NCBI RefSeq assembly: GCF_009295825.1
Contig: NZ_WHKF01000004.1
Coordinates: 310,001-374,000 of the forward strand
Length of the DNA stretch: 64,000 bases
Direction of reading: 5' to 3'
Source: Marinifilum sp. N1E240
Lineage (GTDB): Bacteria; Bacteroidota; Bacteroidia; Bacteroidales; Marinifilaceae
In this document: positions 51,243 through 60,377 of the stretch, piece by piece
Numbering within the stretch: position 1 is the stretch's first letter
Layout: each line of letters opens with the position of its first letter
Program-made: the position numbers and the translations under genes
Notes under the pieces: generated by a model
Seen by the model: the letters and a program-made list of their open reading frames with translations, nothing else
Told to the model about the DNA's origin: nothing
The model's database searches: none

Positions 51243-53756
51243 TTACATTATTAAATTACCAACTTGATATACTATAAACGAAACTAGCCATGCTAATCCA
51301 GTGGTATAAAATACAACAAAAGTAGCCCATTTCCAGTTCGATTCTTTAATAATTGTAACCACTACAGCTACACATGGGAAATAAATCAAGATAAAAATAA
51401 GAAAGGACAATGCCGACAGAGAGGTGAAAACGTACTGACCTGTTTTGTGTGATCCAGTAAATTTCTGTTCTCTAAGCTTGTTTCTAAGTCCATCACTCGA
51501 TTCATCTGCTCCTTCTCCTTCCTGATAAAGTACGCCCATAGTACTAACAACAACTTCTTTCGCTGCAATACCTGTAAGAATACTAACAGTCATTTTCCAA
51601 TCGAAACCTAATGGGTGCATAACTGGGGAAAAGAATTGTCCAATTTGTCCAATGTAAGATCCTTGTTGCTGTTCTTCTAGCATCGAATTATGAAAGTCAG
51701 CAATTTTTGCGTTCTTAGTCGTGTTCAATTTATTAATATCCAATTCTGTTGTTGATGTAGAGTTTGCAACAATTTTGTTGTAATTTTGGTTTACCTCATT
51801 GATTAAATGATTGTAATCCTTGGTATATTCCACATCTCTTGGGAAGTATCCTAATGCCCAAATAATAACCGATGCCACCAATATAACGCCACCCATTTTC
51901 TTTAGATACTGAAATCCTTTATTCCACATGTGACGAACTGTGGTTTTTAAAGTAGGAATTCGATAGGGAGGGAGTTCCATTACAAATGGAGCCTCCTTTG
52001 ATTTAAAGAAACTGGCTTTAAAAACCTTGGCAAACACAATGGCTAATAGTATTCCCAGCATGTAAATGCCAAATAAAATAAAGCTGGCATTGGTGGGAAA
52101 AAATGTCCCAATAATAAGAATATATACCGGTAATCGCGCACTGCACGACATAAATGGTGTTATGAGCATGGTTAAGATGCGATCATTCTTGTTTTCAAGA
52201 GTTCGCGTAGCCATTAGAGCAGGAACATTGCACCCAAATCCCATGATTAATGGAATGAATGATTTACCGTGTAAACCTATTTTGTGCATTAATTTATCCA
52301 TGATAAATGCTGCTCTTGCCATATATCCAGTATCTTCCATAAAGGAGATAAAGAAGAATAGTATTAGGATGTTGGGCAAGAATACGATAACTCCACCTAC
52401 ACCACCAATTATTCCATCTACCAATAAATCTTTAAGTGGACCAGGTGACATCCAGCTTTCAATTAAACCACCTAAAGCTGAAACGCCGGTATCAATCCAG
52501 TTCATTGGATATTCGCCCAGATTGAAAGTGGCATAAAAGGTAAGAAACATGAAAACAAAGAAAATCGGAAAACCGAATAATTTATGGGTTATAAATGTGT
52601 CTATTATTGTTGTTTTCCTTCGCCTTTTTACCGGACTTTCTTTATAAGTTTCCTTTAAAGCACCGTCAATAAAACCATATTTCGCGTCCGTAATAACAGT
52701 TTCGCAAATTTCATCAAATTCATTCTCAATTTTGGAAATCTGTTTCTTTGCTTCTTCTTTAATTTCGAAATGTTTGTCGCTTTCTTTAACCAAAAATCTT
52801 GCACTATCGTCAGCTTCTAATAATTTAATGGAGATAAATCGGGGAGAAGCTTTGGAGCAAAGTTTCCTATCCTGTTTAATTTTCCCCTGAATTTTAGAAA
52901 TTGCATTTTCTACATGTACACCGTAGTTGATGTGGATGTGTCGTACTACTGGATCTTTATCTTCGTAAACCTCGATGATTTTATTGAAGAGATCTTTAAT
53001 ACCTTTACCCTTTGAACTAATTGTTGGAACAATAGGAATCCCGAGCATTTTTGAAAGAGCCTTGTAGTTGAATCTAGCTCCTTTCTTCTCCAATTCGTCG
53101 TACATGTTTAAGGCAATAACCACCTTAATGTCCATGTCGATTAGCTGAGTTGTTAGATAAAGGTTTCGCTCAAGATTTGAAGCATCAATAACATTGACTA
53201 CTACATCGGGCTTTTCTCCAAGAATGTACTTTCGAACGAATAATTCTTCTGGTGTATATGCAGTTAAGGAATAGGTCCCTGGTAAATCTGTTACATCGAA
53301 TTGATAACCGTTTTGTTTTACTTTAGCTTGTTTAGAATCTACAGTAACACCACTATAATTTCCAACATGTTCTTTCGATCCTGAGGCAAAATTAAATAGT
53401 GTTGTTTTTCCAGCATTAGGATTTCCTACCAAGGCAATGTTAATTTTTTTGCCTTTTTCTTTAGCAGAAGTTTTTAATATTTCGTCGTTAATTGTTCCTT
53501 CAAAGTCTGAAAATTTAATGTTTTTAGCTTCTTCTTTGGTAATCACCTCAATTAATGAGGCTTCGCTTCTTCTTAAAGATACTTGATATCCCATGATTTC
53601 GTATTCAACGGGATCTTTTAAAGGAGCATTTTTAATTACGGTTACCATTTTTCCTTTGACAAATCCCATTTCTGTAATTCGTTTTCGGAAGGCGCCGTGC
53701 CCCAGTACTTTTATAATTATTCCTTCTTGATTATCTGTTAATTCAGAAAGTTTCAT
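51243..53756 (-). CDS. feoB: FeoA-FeoB fusion, ferrous iron transporter
   Basis: 837 aa. An N-terminal FeoA SH3-like domain (about 1-73) is fused to FeoB: G-domain with G1 GNPNAGKTT at 111-119, G3 DLPG at 157-160 and G4 NMYD at 217-220, a GDI-like helical region, then about nine membrane helices with Gate motifs PLIMGFGCNVPALMATRTL and FMSCSARLPVYIL, including the conserved cysteines. A lysine/charged periplasmic insert (about 665-720) precedes the last helices. It imports Fe2+ under low oxygen. Followed by the Cys-rich partner. Confidence 0.95.
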   Translation of the reverse strand: MKLSELTDNQEGIIIKVLGHGAFRKRITEMGFVKGKMVTVIKNAPLKDPVEYEIMGYQVSLRRSEASLIEVITKEEAKNIKFSDFEGTINDEILKTSAKEKGKKINIALVGNPNAGKTTLFNFASGSKEHVGNYSGVTVDSKQAKVKQNGYQFDVTDLPGTYSLTAYTPEELFVRKYILGEKPDVVVNVIDASNLERNLYLTTQLIDMDIKVVIALNMYDELEKKGARFNYKALSKMLGIPIVPTISSKGKGIKDLFNKIIEVYEDKDPVVRHIHINYGVHVENAISKIQGKIKQDRKLCSKASPRFISIKLLEADDSARFLVKESDKHFEIKEEAKKQISKIENEFDEICETVITDAKYGFIDGALKETYKESPVKRRRKTTIIDTFITHKLFGFPIFFVFMFLTFYATFNLGEYPMNWIDTGVSALGGLIESWMSPGPLKDLLVDGIIGGVGGVIVFLPNILILFFFISFMEDTGYMARAAFIMDKLMHKIGLHGKSFIPLIMGFGCNVPALMATRTLENKNDRILTMLITPFMSCSARLPVYILIIGTFFPTNASFILFGIYMLGILLAIVFAKVFKASFFKSKEAPFVMELPPYRIPTLKTTVRHMWNKGFQYLKKMGGVILVASVIIWALGYFPRDVEYTKDYNHLINEVNQNYNKIVANSTSTTELDINKLNTTKNAKIADFHNSMLEEQQQGSYIGQIGQFFSPVMHPLGFDWKMTVSILTGIAAKEVVVSTMGVLYQEGEGADESSDGLRNKLREQKFTGSHKTGQYVFTSLSALSFLIFILIYFPCVAVVVTIIKESNWKWATFVVFYTTGLAWLVSFIVYQVGNLIM

Positions 53757-53875
53757 TCTTTGTTTGTTTCCGTTTTATCAATTAATTGAAAATTATTAAT
53801 TGACTCAAAGTATTCGTTCATTCACCAATTCTTCCATCACTTCCTATTGCCGAATTACCTCTTAAAAATAATAAT

Positions 53876-53906
53876 CAAACGTATAAGAATTCTACTTTAA
53901 TTGCAA
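53876..53906 (-). promoter_or_regulatory. Predicted promoter of the feo operon
   Basis: Minus strand: TTG (53906-53904), 20 nt, TACGTTTG (53883-53876): full match to the Bacteroidota form. Implies a 5' leader of about 110 nt before the FeoAB ATG; no riboswitch fold recognised. The rest of the 338-bp gap holds only the DUF3276 terminator. Confidence 0.65.
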
Positions 53907-54048
53907 TCCCAACATCTAGGTATTTTGCAAGTAAAAAATAAATTTTGAAGCGGACAGGTGTTCGTTATTTTAGACTGAATAAAAATATGTCAGTATGCAA
54001 AAATAATAGTTTTTACTGATTTTATGCACGAAATTAATAGAAACAAAA

Positions 54049-54071
54049 AAAGCTGCTAGAATAGCAGCTTT
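54049..54071 (-). terminator. Terminator after the DUF3276 gene
   Basis: Stem AAAGCTGCT / AGCAGCTTT with a 5-nt loop; on the minus strand followed by TTTTTTG. 24 nt past the stop. Confidence 0.85.
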
Positions 54072-54094
54072 CTCTATATTAAAATATATTGGAA

Positions 54095-54496
54095 TTATTC
54101 CGATAAGTCTTCAAATTCAACATTGGAAAATGTTTCTGTTTCGAGTCCTTCAATTAGTTCTGATGTGGATTCTTGATGCTCAGTGGCTACAAATTCTTCC
54201 TGAAATTCTTTTGGGGTTTCATTATTTGATGCTTGTATAAAATCGATAGCATCCATTAATCCGTTGGAGAATTTTTCAAAATCTTCTTTATATAAAAATA
54301 TTTTGTGTTTTTCGTATGAAAAGTTGCCTTCCTTGTCATAACGTTTTTTGCTTTCTGTAATTGTTAAGTAATAGTCGTTTTTCCTTGTTGCTTTTACATC
54401 AAAGAAGTAAGTTCTTTTTCCCGCCCTTACCGCGTTTGAGAATATTTCATCGCGATTATTTTTTCCAAATCCTTCTTTTTTGTCGTAACCTTCCAT
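54095..54496 (-). CDS. DUF3276 (PUR-like DNA/RNA-binding) family protein
   Basis: 133 aa. The PUR-alpha-like fold of this Bacteroidota family is recognisable: EIFSNAVRAGKRTYFFDVKA, then DYYLTITESKKRYD and HKIFLYKEDFEKFSNGLMDAI. The acidic, Glu-rich C-terminal tail (about 95-133) has no motif. Known of the family: single-stranded nucleic acid binding, with a role not well settled. Monocistronic, terminator at 54049-54071. Confidence 0.9.
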   Translation of the reverse strand: MEGYDKKEGFGKNNRDEIFSNAVRAGKRTYFFDVKATRKNDYYLTITESKKRYDKEGNFSYEKHKIFLYKEDFEKFSNGLMDAIDFIQASNNETPKEFQEEFVATEHQESTSELIEGLETETFSNVEFEDLSE

Positions 54497-54714
54497 TTCA
54501 AATAAATTTTTATTTATTTTGTTTTCTTGCCTTCAAAAATAAAAAAATATACGTACTATTTGTTATGAATAAGAGTTTTATTGCATGAAATTGGGTTATT
54601 TAAAATCAGTATGCAAACCTTTTCATAAGGATGTCTTTGATATTGATTGTGTTGTAATATGTAAAGCAAAGTTGTTTTTTTTTACTTTAATTATGCGGAA
54701 ATTAAGCGTAAGCC

Positions 54715-54744
54715 TTGCAGGCAAATAAAAAAAGCCTAAATTTG
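54715..54744 (+). promoter_or_regulatory. Predicted promoter of the nusB gene
   Basis: TTG (54715-54717), 19 nt, TAAATTTG followed by C (54737-54744): full consensus, 37 nt before the ATG. Confidence 0.7.
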
Positions 54745-54781
54745 CAGCCACAATAATTAATTTGTAAAGTTCTTTAAGGAT

Positions 54782-55732
54782 ATGATTAGTAGAAGATTAC
54801 TTCGAGTGAAAGTATTGCAATTGTTGTATGCGTATTATAAAAATCAGGATCGCACAATTGCAAAAGCAGAGAAAGAATTGTTTTTCAGTATTGGAAAAGC
54901 ATATGATTTGTACCACTATTTACTTCTGCTGATTGTTGAGTTGGCATTTGTTGCCGAAAGGAAAATTGATACCGCTAGAGAGAAAATTATTCCTACTCAG
55001 GAAGATTTAAACCCTAACACAAAATTTATCGATAATAAAGTAATCAAGCAATTGGCTGAAAATATTCAGTTGAAAGCTTATGCAAGTTCTAATACTATAA
55101 GTTGGGATGATCAGGAAGATTACATTAAAGTTTTATTTGATAAGTTGATCAACTCTGAGTTGTATATTAATTATATGAATTCTGATCAGAATTCGTTTCA
55201 GGAAGATAAGAAGTTTGTTGAAAAATTCTTTTTAAGCTTATTAGCTACTGATGAAGATTTTTATTCTTTAATGGAAGAGAAAAGTATCTACTGGAATGAT
55301 GAAATAGAGTTCATCATTAGTATGGTGCTAAAAACGGTTAAATCTTTTAAAGAAACAGATGACCAGGATGTTGCAATCATGTCTTTGTTTAAAGATAAAG
55401 AAGATGAAGTGTATGTGAGAGATTTATTCCGCAAAGCTGTAGTGAATCATACCGATCATATAGAGTTGATTCAAAAGAATACAAAGAATTGGGATTTGGA
55501 GCGAATTGCTTATATGGATATCCTGATTATGGAATTGGCACTTACTGAAATTAAGGAATTCCCAAGTGTACCTGTTAAAGTTAGTTTTAACGAATATCTT
55601 GAAATTGCTAAGTTTTACAGTACTTCAAACAGTAGTAATTTTATCAATGGTATTTTGGATAAGTTGGTAAAAGAGCTTAAAGATAACGGAAGCGTTAAAA
55701 AAGTTGGAAGAGGTTTGGTTGGCGAAAAGTAA
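54782..55732 (+). CDS. nusB: Transcription antitermination factor NusB (long form)
   Basis: 316 aa, about twice the size of E. coli NusB; the long form is typical of Bacteroidota. The N-terminal MISRRLLRVKVLQLLYAYYK and the C-terminal core WDLERIAYMDILIMELALTE ... VPVKVSFNEYLEIAKFYST ... FINGILDKL match NusB. The middle (about 70-220) is a helical extension. With NusE it binds boxA in rRNA leaders to allow antitermination. First gene of the cluster with yajC and coaE. Confidence 0.94.
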   Translation: MISRRLLRVKVLQLLYAYYKNQDRTIAKAEKELFFSIGKAYDLYHYLLLLIVELAFVAERKIDTAREKIIPTQEDLNPNTKFIDNKVIKQLAENIQLKAYASSNTISWDDQEDYIKVLFDKLINSELYINYMNSDQNSFQEDKKFVEKFFLSLLATDEDFYSLMEEKSIYWNDEIEFIISMVLKTVKSFKETDDQDVAIMSLFKDKEDEVYVRDLFRKAVVNHTDHIELIQKNTKNWDLERIAYMDILIMELALTEIKEFPSVPVKVSFNEYLEIAKFYSTSNSSNFINGILDKLVKELKDNGSVKKVGRGLVGEK

Positions 55733-55757
55733 AACCAAATTAGATAAAGAATTAAAA

Positions 55758-55795
55758 AGGTGTGTAAAATTGAGATTTTACACACCTTTGTTTTT
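55758..55795 (+). terminator. Terminator after nusB
   Basis: A 13-bp perfect stem AGGTGTGTAAAAT / ATTTTACACACCT, loop TGAG, then T-rich. Suggests separate transcription of the following gene. Confidence 0.9.
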
Positions 55796-55859
55796 ATAAA
55801 AATCTGTATGGAATATTACAATTTTTAGTACTTTCGACCTTTGTAAGATAGAACATGAT

Positions 55860-56318
55860 ATGAAGAATTGCCATTGTCCATGTATGGAAAGAATTGTTGG
55901 TTTTGTTCTAATGTTTTTTGTTGTGCTTTTTGTTCAATGTTCCGATGGAGCGAAAAAAAAGAATGATAAGAAGGAAATAGAGCAGAATCTTGCTGGTGAA
56001 ATCACTGCATATCCTAAATTTGAGTTTAGTAAAGAATTACATAAATTTGGGGTGATTTCGGAAGGGGAGATTGCTATTTGTGAATTTTACTTTAAGAATA
56101 TTGGTCAGCGTGACTTAATAATTTCGAATATCGAAAGCAATTGTGGTTGTACCAATATAAAATGGGATAAAAAACCTATTAAATTTGGGAAAGAATCGAA
56201 AATTTCAATTGAATTTGATTCGAAGGGAAGATATGGCAAGCAGTATAAAGTAATTACAGTATTGTGTAATACTTTAGAGAAAGAAAAGAAGTTGTATGTT
56301 ACAGCTCAAGTAAAATAG
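55860..56318 (+). CDS. DUF1573 domain lipoprotein
   Basis: 152 aa. Lipobox VLFVQC; the start could be ATG 55860 (with an odd CHCPC N-terminus) or Met9 at 55884 (MERIVGFVLMFFVVLF), which gives a more usual signal peptide. The DUF1573 domain follows: FSKELHKFGVISEGEIAICE and NIESNCGCTNIKWD (the conserved CGC). An Ig-like periplasmic fold of unknown function, very common in Bacteroidota next to nusB-yajC. Confidence 0.87.
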   Translation: MKNCHCPCMERIVGFVLMFFVVLFVQCSDGAKKKNDKKEIEQNLAGEITAYPKFEFSKELHKFGVISEGEIAICEFYFKNIGQRDLIISNIESNCGCTNIKWDKKPIKFGKESKISIEFDSKGRYGKQYKVITVLCNTLEKEKKLYVTAQVK

Positions 56319-56378
56319 AATAAAGAATTTGTATTTTTATAATTAAACGGTCTGTAAGACCATAAATTTTGGATTGAA

Positions 56379-56699
56379 ATGAATAATTTACTAAACATCT
56401 TATTGATGGGTCAGCCTGCAGAAGGGCAGAGTCCATATGGATCTTTTCTAATGATGGGTGCCATTATTGTGGTATTTTATTTCTTTATGATTCGTCCTCA
56501 GCAGAAAAAACAAAAAGAATTGAGGAAATTTCGTGAAGAATTGAAAAAAGGAGACAAGATTGTAACTACCGGTGGTATTTACGGGAAAGTTCTTGAAATT
56601 CAGGAACGTGCAATTGTTATTGAGGTTGAAGGACAAAACCGTTTGAAAGTTGATAAAGCAGCGGTTGTTAAAGATATGAGTGACGTAGCTCAAAAATAG
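56379..56699 (+). CDS. yajC: Preprotein translocase subunit YajC
   Basis: 106 aa. One membrane helix (about 20-42) followed by the YajC signature FYFFMIRPQQKKQKE and the basic domain RKFREELKKGDKIVTTGGIYGKV, then a short tail. It associates with SecDF and the Sec translocon. It precedes a predicted hairpin (56709-56730) and the CdaR-like gene. Well-supported assignment. Confidence 0.95.
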   Translation: MNNLLNILLMGQPAEGQSPYGSFLMMGAIIVVFYFFMIRPQQKKQKELRKFREELKKGDKIVTTGGIYGKVLEIQERAIVIEVEGQNRLKVDKAAVVKDMSDVAQK

Positions 56700-56708
56700 T
56701 AAAACTTG

Positions 56709-56730
56709 ACTGTGTCCAATTGGGCACAGT
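56709..56730 (+). terminator. Terminator-like hairpin after yajC
   Basis: ACTGTGTCC / GGGCACAGT, loop AATT, 9-bp stem with one G-U, followed by TACTTTT; 10 nt after the yajC stop. It falls inside the upstream extension of the next gene, arguing that this extension is not coding. The T run is weak. Confidence 0.55.
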
Positions 56731-56750
56731 TACTTTTAAACACCTACATC

Positions 56751-57764
56751 TTGGATAATTTTAATTTTCAGAAACTAAAAGAATTTTTCAATAAAGAAAA
56801 AATTACTTCGAACAAGAAACTTCTGGTTTATTTGTTTTTTGTAGGACTTTCAACAATATTTTGGTTTCTAAATGCTCTGAGTAAAGAGTATACTACTAGT
56901 ATTAATTATCCGGTTAACTATACAAATCTACCTAAAGAGAAGATTTTGGTTAGCCAATTACCAACTAAATTGGATTTGCGTGTTCAGGCTTATGGTTTTG
57001 ATTTGTTGAAATACAAAGTGAGTACTGCATTTTTATCGAATCCATTCGATGTAAATGAATACACAAATTATCGAATCAATAAGAATTCGAAGAATAACTA
57101 TCCATTAATTACTTCTGGTATTATTAAGCGATTGGAAAGAGAACTATCTTCTGGTATTCAATTGTTGAGTATAAGTCCGGATACCCTGTATTTTCAATTT
57201 TCACCTGTAAAGGAAAAAAAAGTACCGGTTAAATTGAATGCAAGAATTGGATTTGAGCAACAATTTATGCAAAGTGAACCGTTGATTTTGGAACCAGATA
57301 GTGTAATTATTAAAGGAGCAAGTTCAATTATTGATTCAGTTGAGCGTATGGAAACCAAAGAATTGGTTCTATCTGGAATAAAGAAAACAACAGATGAGAA
57401 TATTGGGTTTATTCAGATGGATGGACTGGAAATTTCTTCTAAAAAGATTAAAGTAACTGTTCCAGTTGTTAGGTTTACCGAGGCTCAAAAAAATGTGCCA
57501 ATTAAAATAAATAATTTGCCTGATTCGGTTATTCTACGTTTGTTTCCTGGGGATGTTAAAGTGTCCTATTTTGTGGGAATGAATAAGTATGAAAGCATTT
57601 CTACCGATCATTTTGACGTAAGAGTAGATTATGATGAAGCTGCAAAAGGAGATGCAAGTAAACTTAAGATAGAATTAAAGCGAAAACCCGACTTTGTTAG
57701 CAATGTAAGGTTTTATCCGCAGTCGGTATCTTTTCTGATTGAGAATAGAAAAACAGTTCAATAA
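56751..57764 (+). CDS. CdaR/YbbR-like domain protein
   Basis: 337 aa from the TTG at 56751; no ATG exists near the N-terminus. The frame is open to another TTG at 56706, but that stretch contains the yajC terminator hairpin. The start is thus unsettled. One helix (about 22-42, LLVYLFFVGLSTIFW) precedes YbbR repeats: PVNYTNLPKEKILVSQLPTKL and KVPVKLNARIGFEQQFM ... VPIKINNLPDSVILRLFPGDV. YbbR/CdaR regulates c-di-AMP synthase CdaA in Firmicutes; here the partner is not visible. Ends 9 nt before coaE. Confidence 0.82.
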   Translation: MDNFNFQKLKEFFNKEKITSNKKLLVYLFFVGLSTIFWFLNALSKEYTTSINYPVNYTNLPKEKILVSQLPTKLDLRVQAYGFDLLKYKVSTAFLSNPFDVNEYTNYRINKNSKNNYPLITSGIIKRLERELSSGIQLLSISPDTLYFQFSPVKEKKVPVKLNARIGFEQQFMQSEPLILEPDSVIIKGASSIIDSVERMETKELVLSGIKKTTDENIGFIQMDGLEISSKKIKVTVPVVRFTEAQKNVPIKINNLPDSVILRLFPGDVKVSYFVGMNKYESISTDHFDVRVDYDEAAKGDASKLKIELKRKPDFVSNVRFYPQSVSFLIENRKTVQ

Positions 57765-57773
57765 TCCATTATC

Positions 57774-58358
57774 ATGCTAAAAGTAGGTTTAACAGGAGGA
57801 ATAGGTACTGGCAAATCAATTGCAGGAAAAGTATTTAGTCTGATGGGAATTCCTGTTTATATTTCAGATATAGAAGCCAAACGATTAATGAATGAAAATT
57901 TGATCATCAGAGAACAGCTTATAGCTAAGTTTGGTAAAAATGTATATCTACGGAATAAACAATTGAACCGAAAATACCTTGCTGATATTATATTTAATCA
58001 ACCTGATGCATTGAAAGAAGTAAATGCGATTGTTCATCCTGTTGTTCGTGAGGATTTCACAAAATGGTGTGAAGCAAATAAAGAAGCGCCATATGTTATT
58101 CAGGAATCAGCGATTTTGTTTGATACAGGTTTGTATAAGAATTTCGATAAAATTATTTGCATTACTGCGCAGGAGGAAGTTCGAATTTCTCGAGTAATAA
58201 AACGGGATAAGGTGAGTGAGAAATCTGTGAAGGAAAGAATTGAAAATCAGATATCTGAAGCTGTGAAAGTTGCGAAGTCGGATTACGTGATTTACAACAA
58301 TTCCGAATTAATAATTCCACAAATCATAAGCATTGATGATGACCTAAAGAAGGTATAA
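57774..58358 (+). CDS. coaE: Dephospho-CoA kinase
   Basis: 194 aa. P-loop GLTGGIGTGKS at 5-15; VYISDIEAKRLMNE, NAIVHPVVRE and the lid region RVIKRDKVSEKSVKERIENQ are all typical. It phosphorylates the 3'-hydroxyl of dephospho-CoA in the final step of CoA synthesis. It begins 9 nt after the CdaR-like gene; the order nusB-yajC-ybbR-coaE is common in Bacteroidota. Confidence 0.95.
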   Translation: MLKVGLTGGIGTGKSIAGKVFSLMGIPVYISDIEAKRLMNENLIIREQLIAKFGKNVYLRNKQLNRKYLADIIFNQPDALKEVNAIVHPVVREDFTKWCEANKEAPYVIQESAILFDTGLYKNFDKIICITAQEEVRISRVIKRDKVSEKSVKERIENQISEAVKVAKSDYVIYNNSELIIPQIISIDDDLKKV

Positions 58359-58484
58359 ATATTGGAGCTTTGAGCTGTTAAACTTTGTTAACATTTTAGC
58401 ACGTTTTCTTATCTTTTTTAAAAATCAATTATCTTTAGGTTTCTTTGTGAAAATCAAAAACAATTAAAATATTAGTACCGCAAT

Positions 58485-59204
58485 ATGGCGAAATACGGAA
58501 AATGGATTGCCGGAGGATTAGGTTGGGCTTTTTTGGGACCTATCGGAGGAGTTTTAGGATACTTGGTTGGATCGGCATTTGATACAGTTAAAATTGAAAC
58601 AGGAAACACGGCAGGACAAACACGTCAGGGTGATTTTGTGATGAGCCTATTGGTGTTGGTAGCTGCTGTAATGAAAGCAGATGGAAAAGTACTTCGCTCT
58701 GAATTGGATTACGTCAAAAATTATCTGGTAAGAAGTTTTGGGCCAGTAAGAGCCAGCGAGGCTGTTGCCATGCTTAAGGATATTTTGACGCAGAATATAC
58801 AGATTGAACAAGTTTGTAATCAAATACGGGCAAATTTGGATTATTCATCGCGATTGCAATTGATGCATTTCTTATTTGGAATTGCTCAAGCCGATGGTTC
58901 AATCTCCTCACCAGAACAAAATATTATCGATAAAATATCATATTATCTTGGAATACAATCTGGTGATTATTCATCGATTAAATCGATGTTTGTGAAAGAT
59001 ACTGATTCAAGTTATAAAATTTTAGGACTTGATAAAAGTGCTACCGATGATGAAGTGAAAAAGGCTTATCGAAAAATGGCTGTAAAATATCATCCCGATA
59101 AGGTGAGTTATTTGGGCGAAGATGTTCAAAAAGCTGCGAAAGAAAAATTTCAAAAAGTAAGCGAGGCTTTCGATCAAATTAAAAAGGAGAGAGGATTTGC
59201 TTAA
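58485..59204 (+). CDS. TerB-like/DnaJ domain protein (DjlA-type)
   Basis: 239 aa. A glycine-rich membrane segment (about 10-33, [20 protein letters not shown]), then a TerB-like helical domain (about 48-165) with [20 protein letters not shown] and [15 protein letters not shown], and a C-terminal J-domain (about 177-239) with the HPD motif in KYHPDKV. It resembles DjlA, a membrane co-chaperone that recruits DnaK. The C-terminal J-domain would face the cytoplasm. Confidence 0.9.
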   Translation: MAKYGKWIAGGLGWAFLGPIGGVLGYLVGSAFDTVKIETGNTAGQTRQGDFVMSLLVLVAAVMKADGKVLRSELDYVKNYLVRSFGPVRASEAVAMLKDILTQNIQIEQVCNQIRANLDYSSRLQLMHFLFGIAQADGSISSPEQNIIDKISYYLGIQSGDYSSIKSMFVKDTDSSYKILGLDKSATDDEVKKAYRKMAVKYHPDKVSYLGEDVQKAAKEKFQKVSEAFDQIKKERGFA

Positions 59205-59294
59205 TAAAGCTCTTATTTTGACTATTTTTTGCTAAATAGTTTTATAAAATACAATAGAATTATAAATTTGTGCTTCCAAATAAAAATTGAAAAT

Positions 59295-59714
59295 ATGTTG
59301 AAAGGAATATTAGCTATATCAGGACATTCAGGTCTTTTTAAAATGGTATCCAATGCTAAAAATGCATTGATCGTAGAATCGTTGGTTGATAAGAAACGTA
59401 TGCCAGCTTATGCTACATCAAAAATCAGTGCTTTAGAGGATATTGCAATCTTTACCGACGAAGGGGATGTACAATTGGCTGAAGTTTTCAAAAGCATCAA
59501 AGAGAAAGAAAACGGAGGAAAAGCAATTAGTCACAAGGCTTCAGGAAAAGAATTAAAAGCATATATGGTAGAGGTTCTTCCTAACTATGATGAAGATCGT
59601 GTTTATGTTTCTGATATGAAGAAAGTTTTCCAATGGTATAACTTGTTGCAAGAAAACAATATGTTAGAAGATCTTGATAAAGAAGAAGAGCAATTAGAAA
59701 ATACCGAAGAATAA
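59295..59714 (+). CDS. DUF5606 family protein
   Basis: 139 aa from the ATG at 59295; the frame extends to a TTG at 59229 without support. The start MLKGILAISGHSGLFKMV and the domain body IVESLVDKKRMPAYATSKIS, ISALEDIAIFTDEGDVQLAE and KAYMVEVLPNYDEDRVYVSD match this Bacteroidota-specific family. The C-terminus is acidic. Function unknown. Has its own terminator. Confidence 0.88.
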   Translation: MLKGILAISGHSGLFKMVSNAKNALIVESLVDKKRMPAYATSKISALEDIAIFTDEGDVQLAEVFKSIKEKENGGKAISHKASGKELKAYMVEVLPNYDEDRVYVSDMKKVFQWYNLLQENNMLEDLDKEEEQLENTEE

Positions 59715-59738
59715 AGGTATACTGCTTTAAAATACTTG

Positions 59739-59762
59739 ACCGCCTATTTGGGCGGTTTTTTT
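59739..59762 (+). terminator. Terminator after the DUF5606 gene
   Basis: Stem ACCGCC / GGCGGT, 6-nt loop, then eight T. Confidence 0.85.
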
Positions 59763-59827
59763 ATTCCCTAAAATTGTGAGATCATATATTTTTCATGAAC
59801 TTGTAGATTATAGCAAGGGAGGTGAAA

Positions 59828-60346
59828 ATGGAAAAACAAATGACTCAGAAATACCTGCTAAGAAAATGGCGAGAAGGCGATGAAGACAGTATTGTGAAAT
59901 ATGCAAACAATACAGAAGTCTCAAAATTCCTTAAGGATAGTTTTCCTTCGCCCTATACCTATAGCGATGCCTTGCGTTGGGTTCGTTTCTCGAATCGAAG
60001 TGTTGATGCTTATCACGTGGCAATTGTTGTGGGAGAAAATGCTGTAGGTTGTATTGGTGTGGAGAAACAGCAGGATGTATATTGTAAATCGGCGGAGTTG
60101 GGTTATTGGCTGGGGCAAGAGTATTGGAATCAGGGAATAATGACTGATGTGGTAAGACAAATGGTGGATATTGCTTTCGACAAAATGGATATCGTCCGTT
60201 TGTATGCTTATGTGTTTTCGGGCAATATTGCATCCTCAAAAGTACTTGAGAAAGCTGGATTTATACTAGAGTCAAGACAAGTTGCTGCTGTGTATAAAAA
60301 TGGAAAGCATATGGATCAATTGGTGTATTCAATTGTTAGAATGTAA
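59828..60346 (+). CDS. GNAT family N-acetyltransferase
   Basis: 172 aa from the ATG at 59828 (a GTG two codons earlier is less likely). RimJ/RimL-like: YLLRKWREGDEDSIVKYANN at the start, YWLGQEYWNQGIMTDVVRQM as the acetyl-CoA loop and VFSGNIASSKVLEKAGFILE. Unusually for this genome it has a Shine-Dalgarno-like GGAGGTG just before the ATG, which also supports this start. Substrate unknown. Confidence 0.9.
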   Translation: MEKQMTQKYLLRKWREGDEDSIVKYANNTEVSKFLKDSFPSPYTYSDALRWVRFSNRSVDAYHVAIVVGENAVGCIGVEKQQDVYCKSAELGYWLGQEYWNQGIMTDVVRQMVDIAFDKMDIVRLYAYVFSGNIASSKVLEKAGFILESRQVAAVYKNGKHMDQLVYSIVRM

Positions 60347-60350
60347 TGAT

Positions 60351-60375
60351 AAAAAAAAGAGGCTTTCGCCTCTTT
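60351..60375. terminator. Terminator between the GNAT gene and the convergent gene
   Basis: AAAGAGGC / GCCTCTTT, loop TTTC, long A tract on one side (T tract for the minus strand) and a weak T run on the other. Confidence 0.85.
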
Positions 60376-60377
60376 CC

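Noticed and set aside
59229-59294. TTG-initiated extension of the DUF5606 gene
   Set aside because: The family N-terminus (MLKGILAISG) begins at the ATG 59295.
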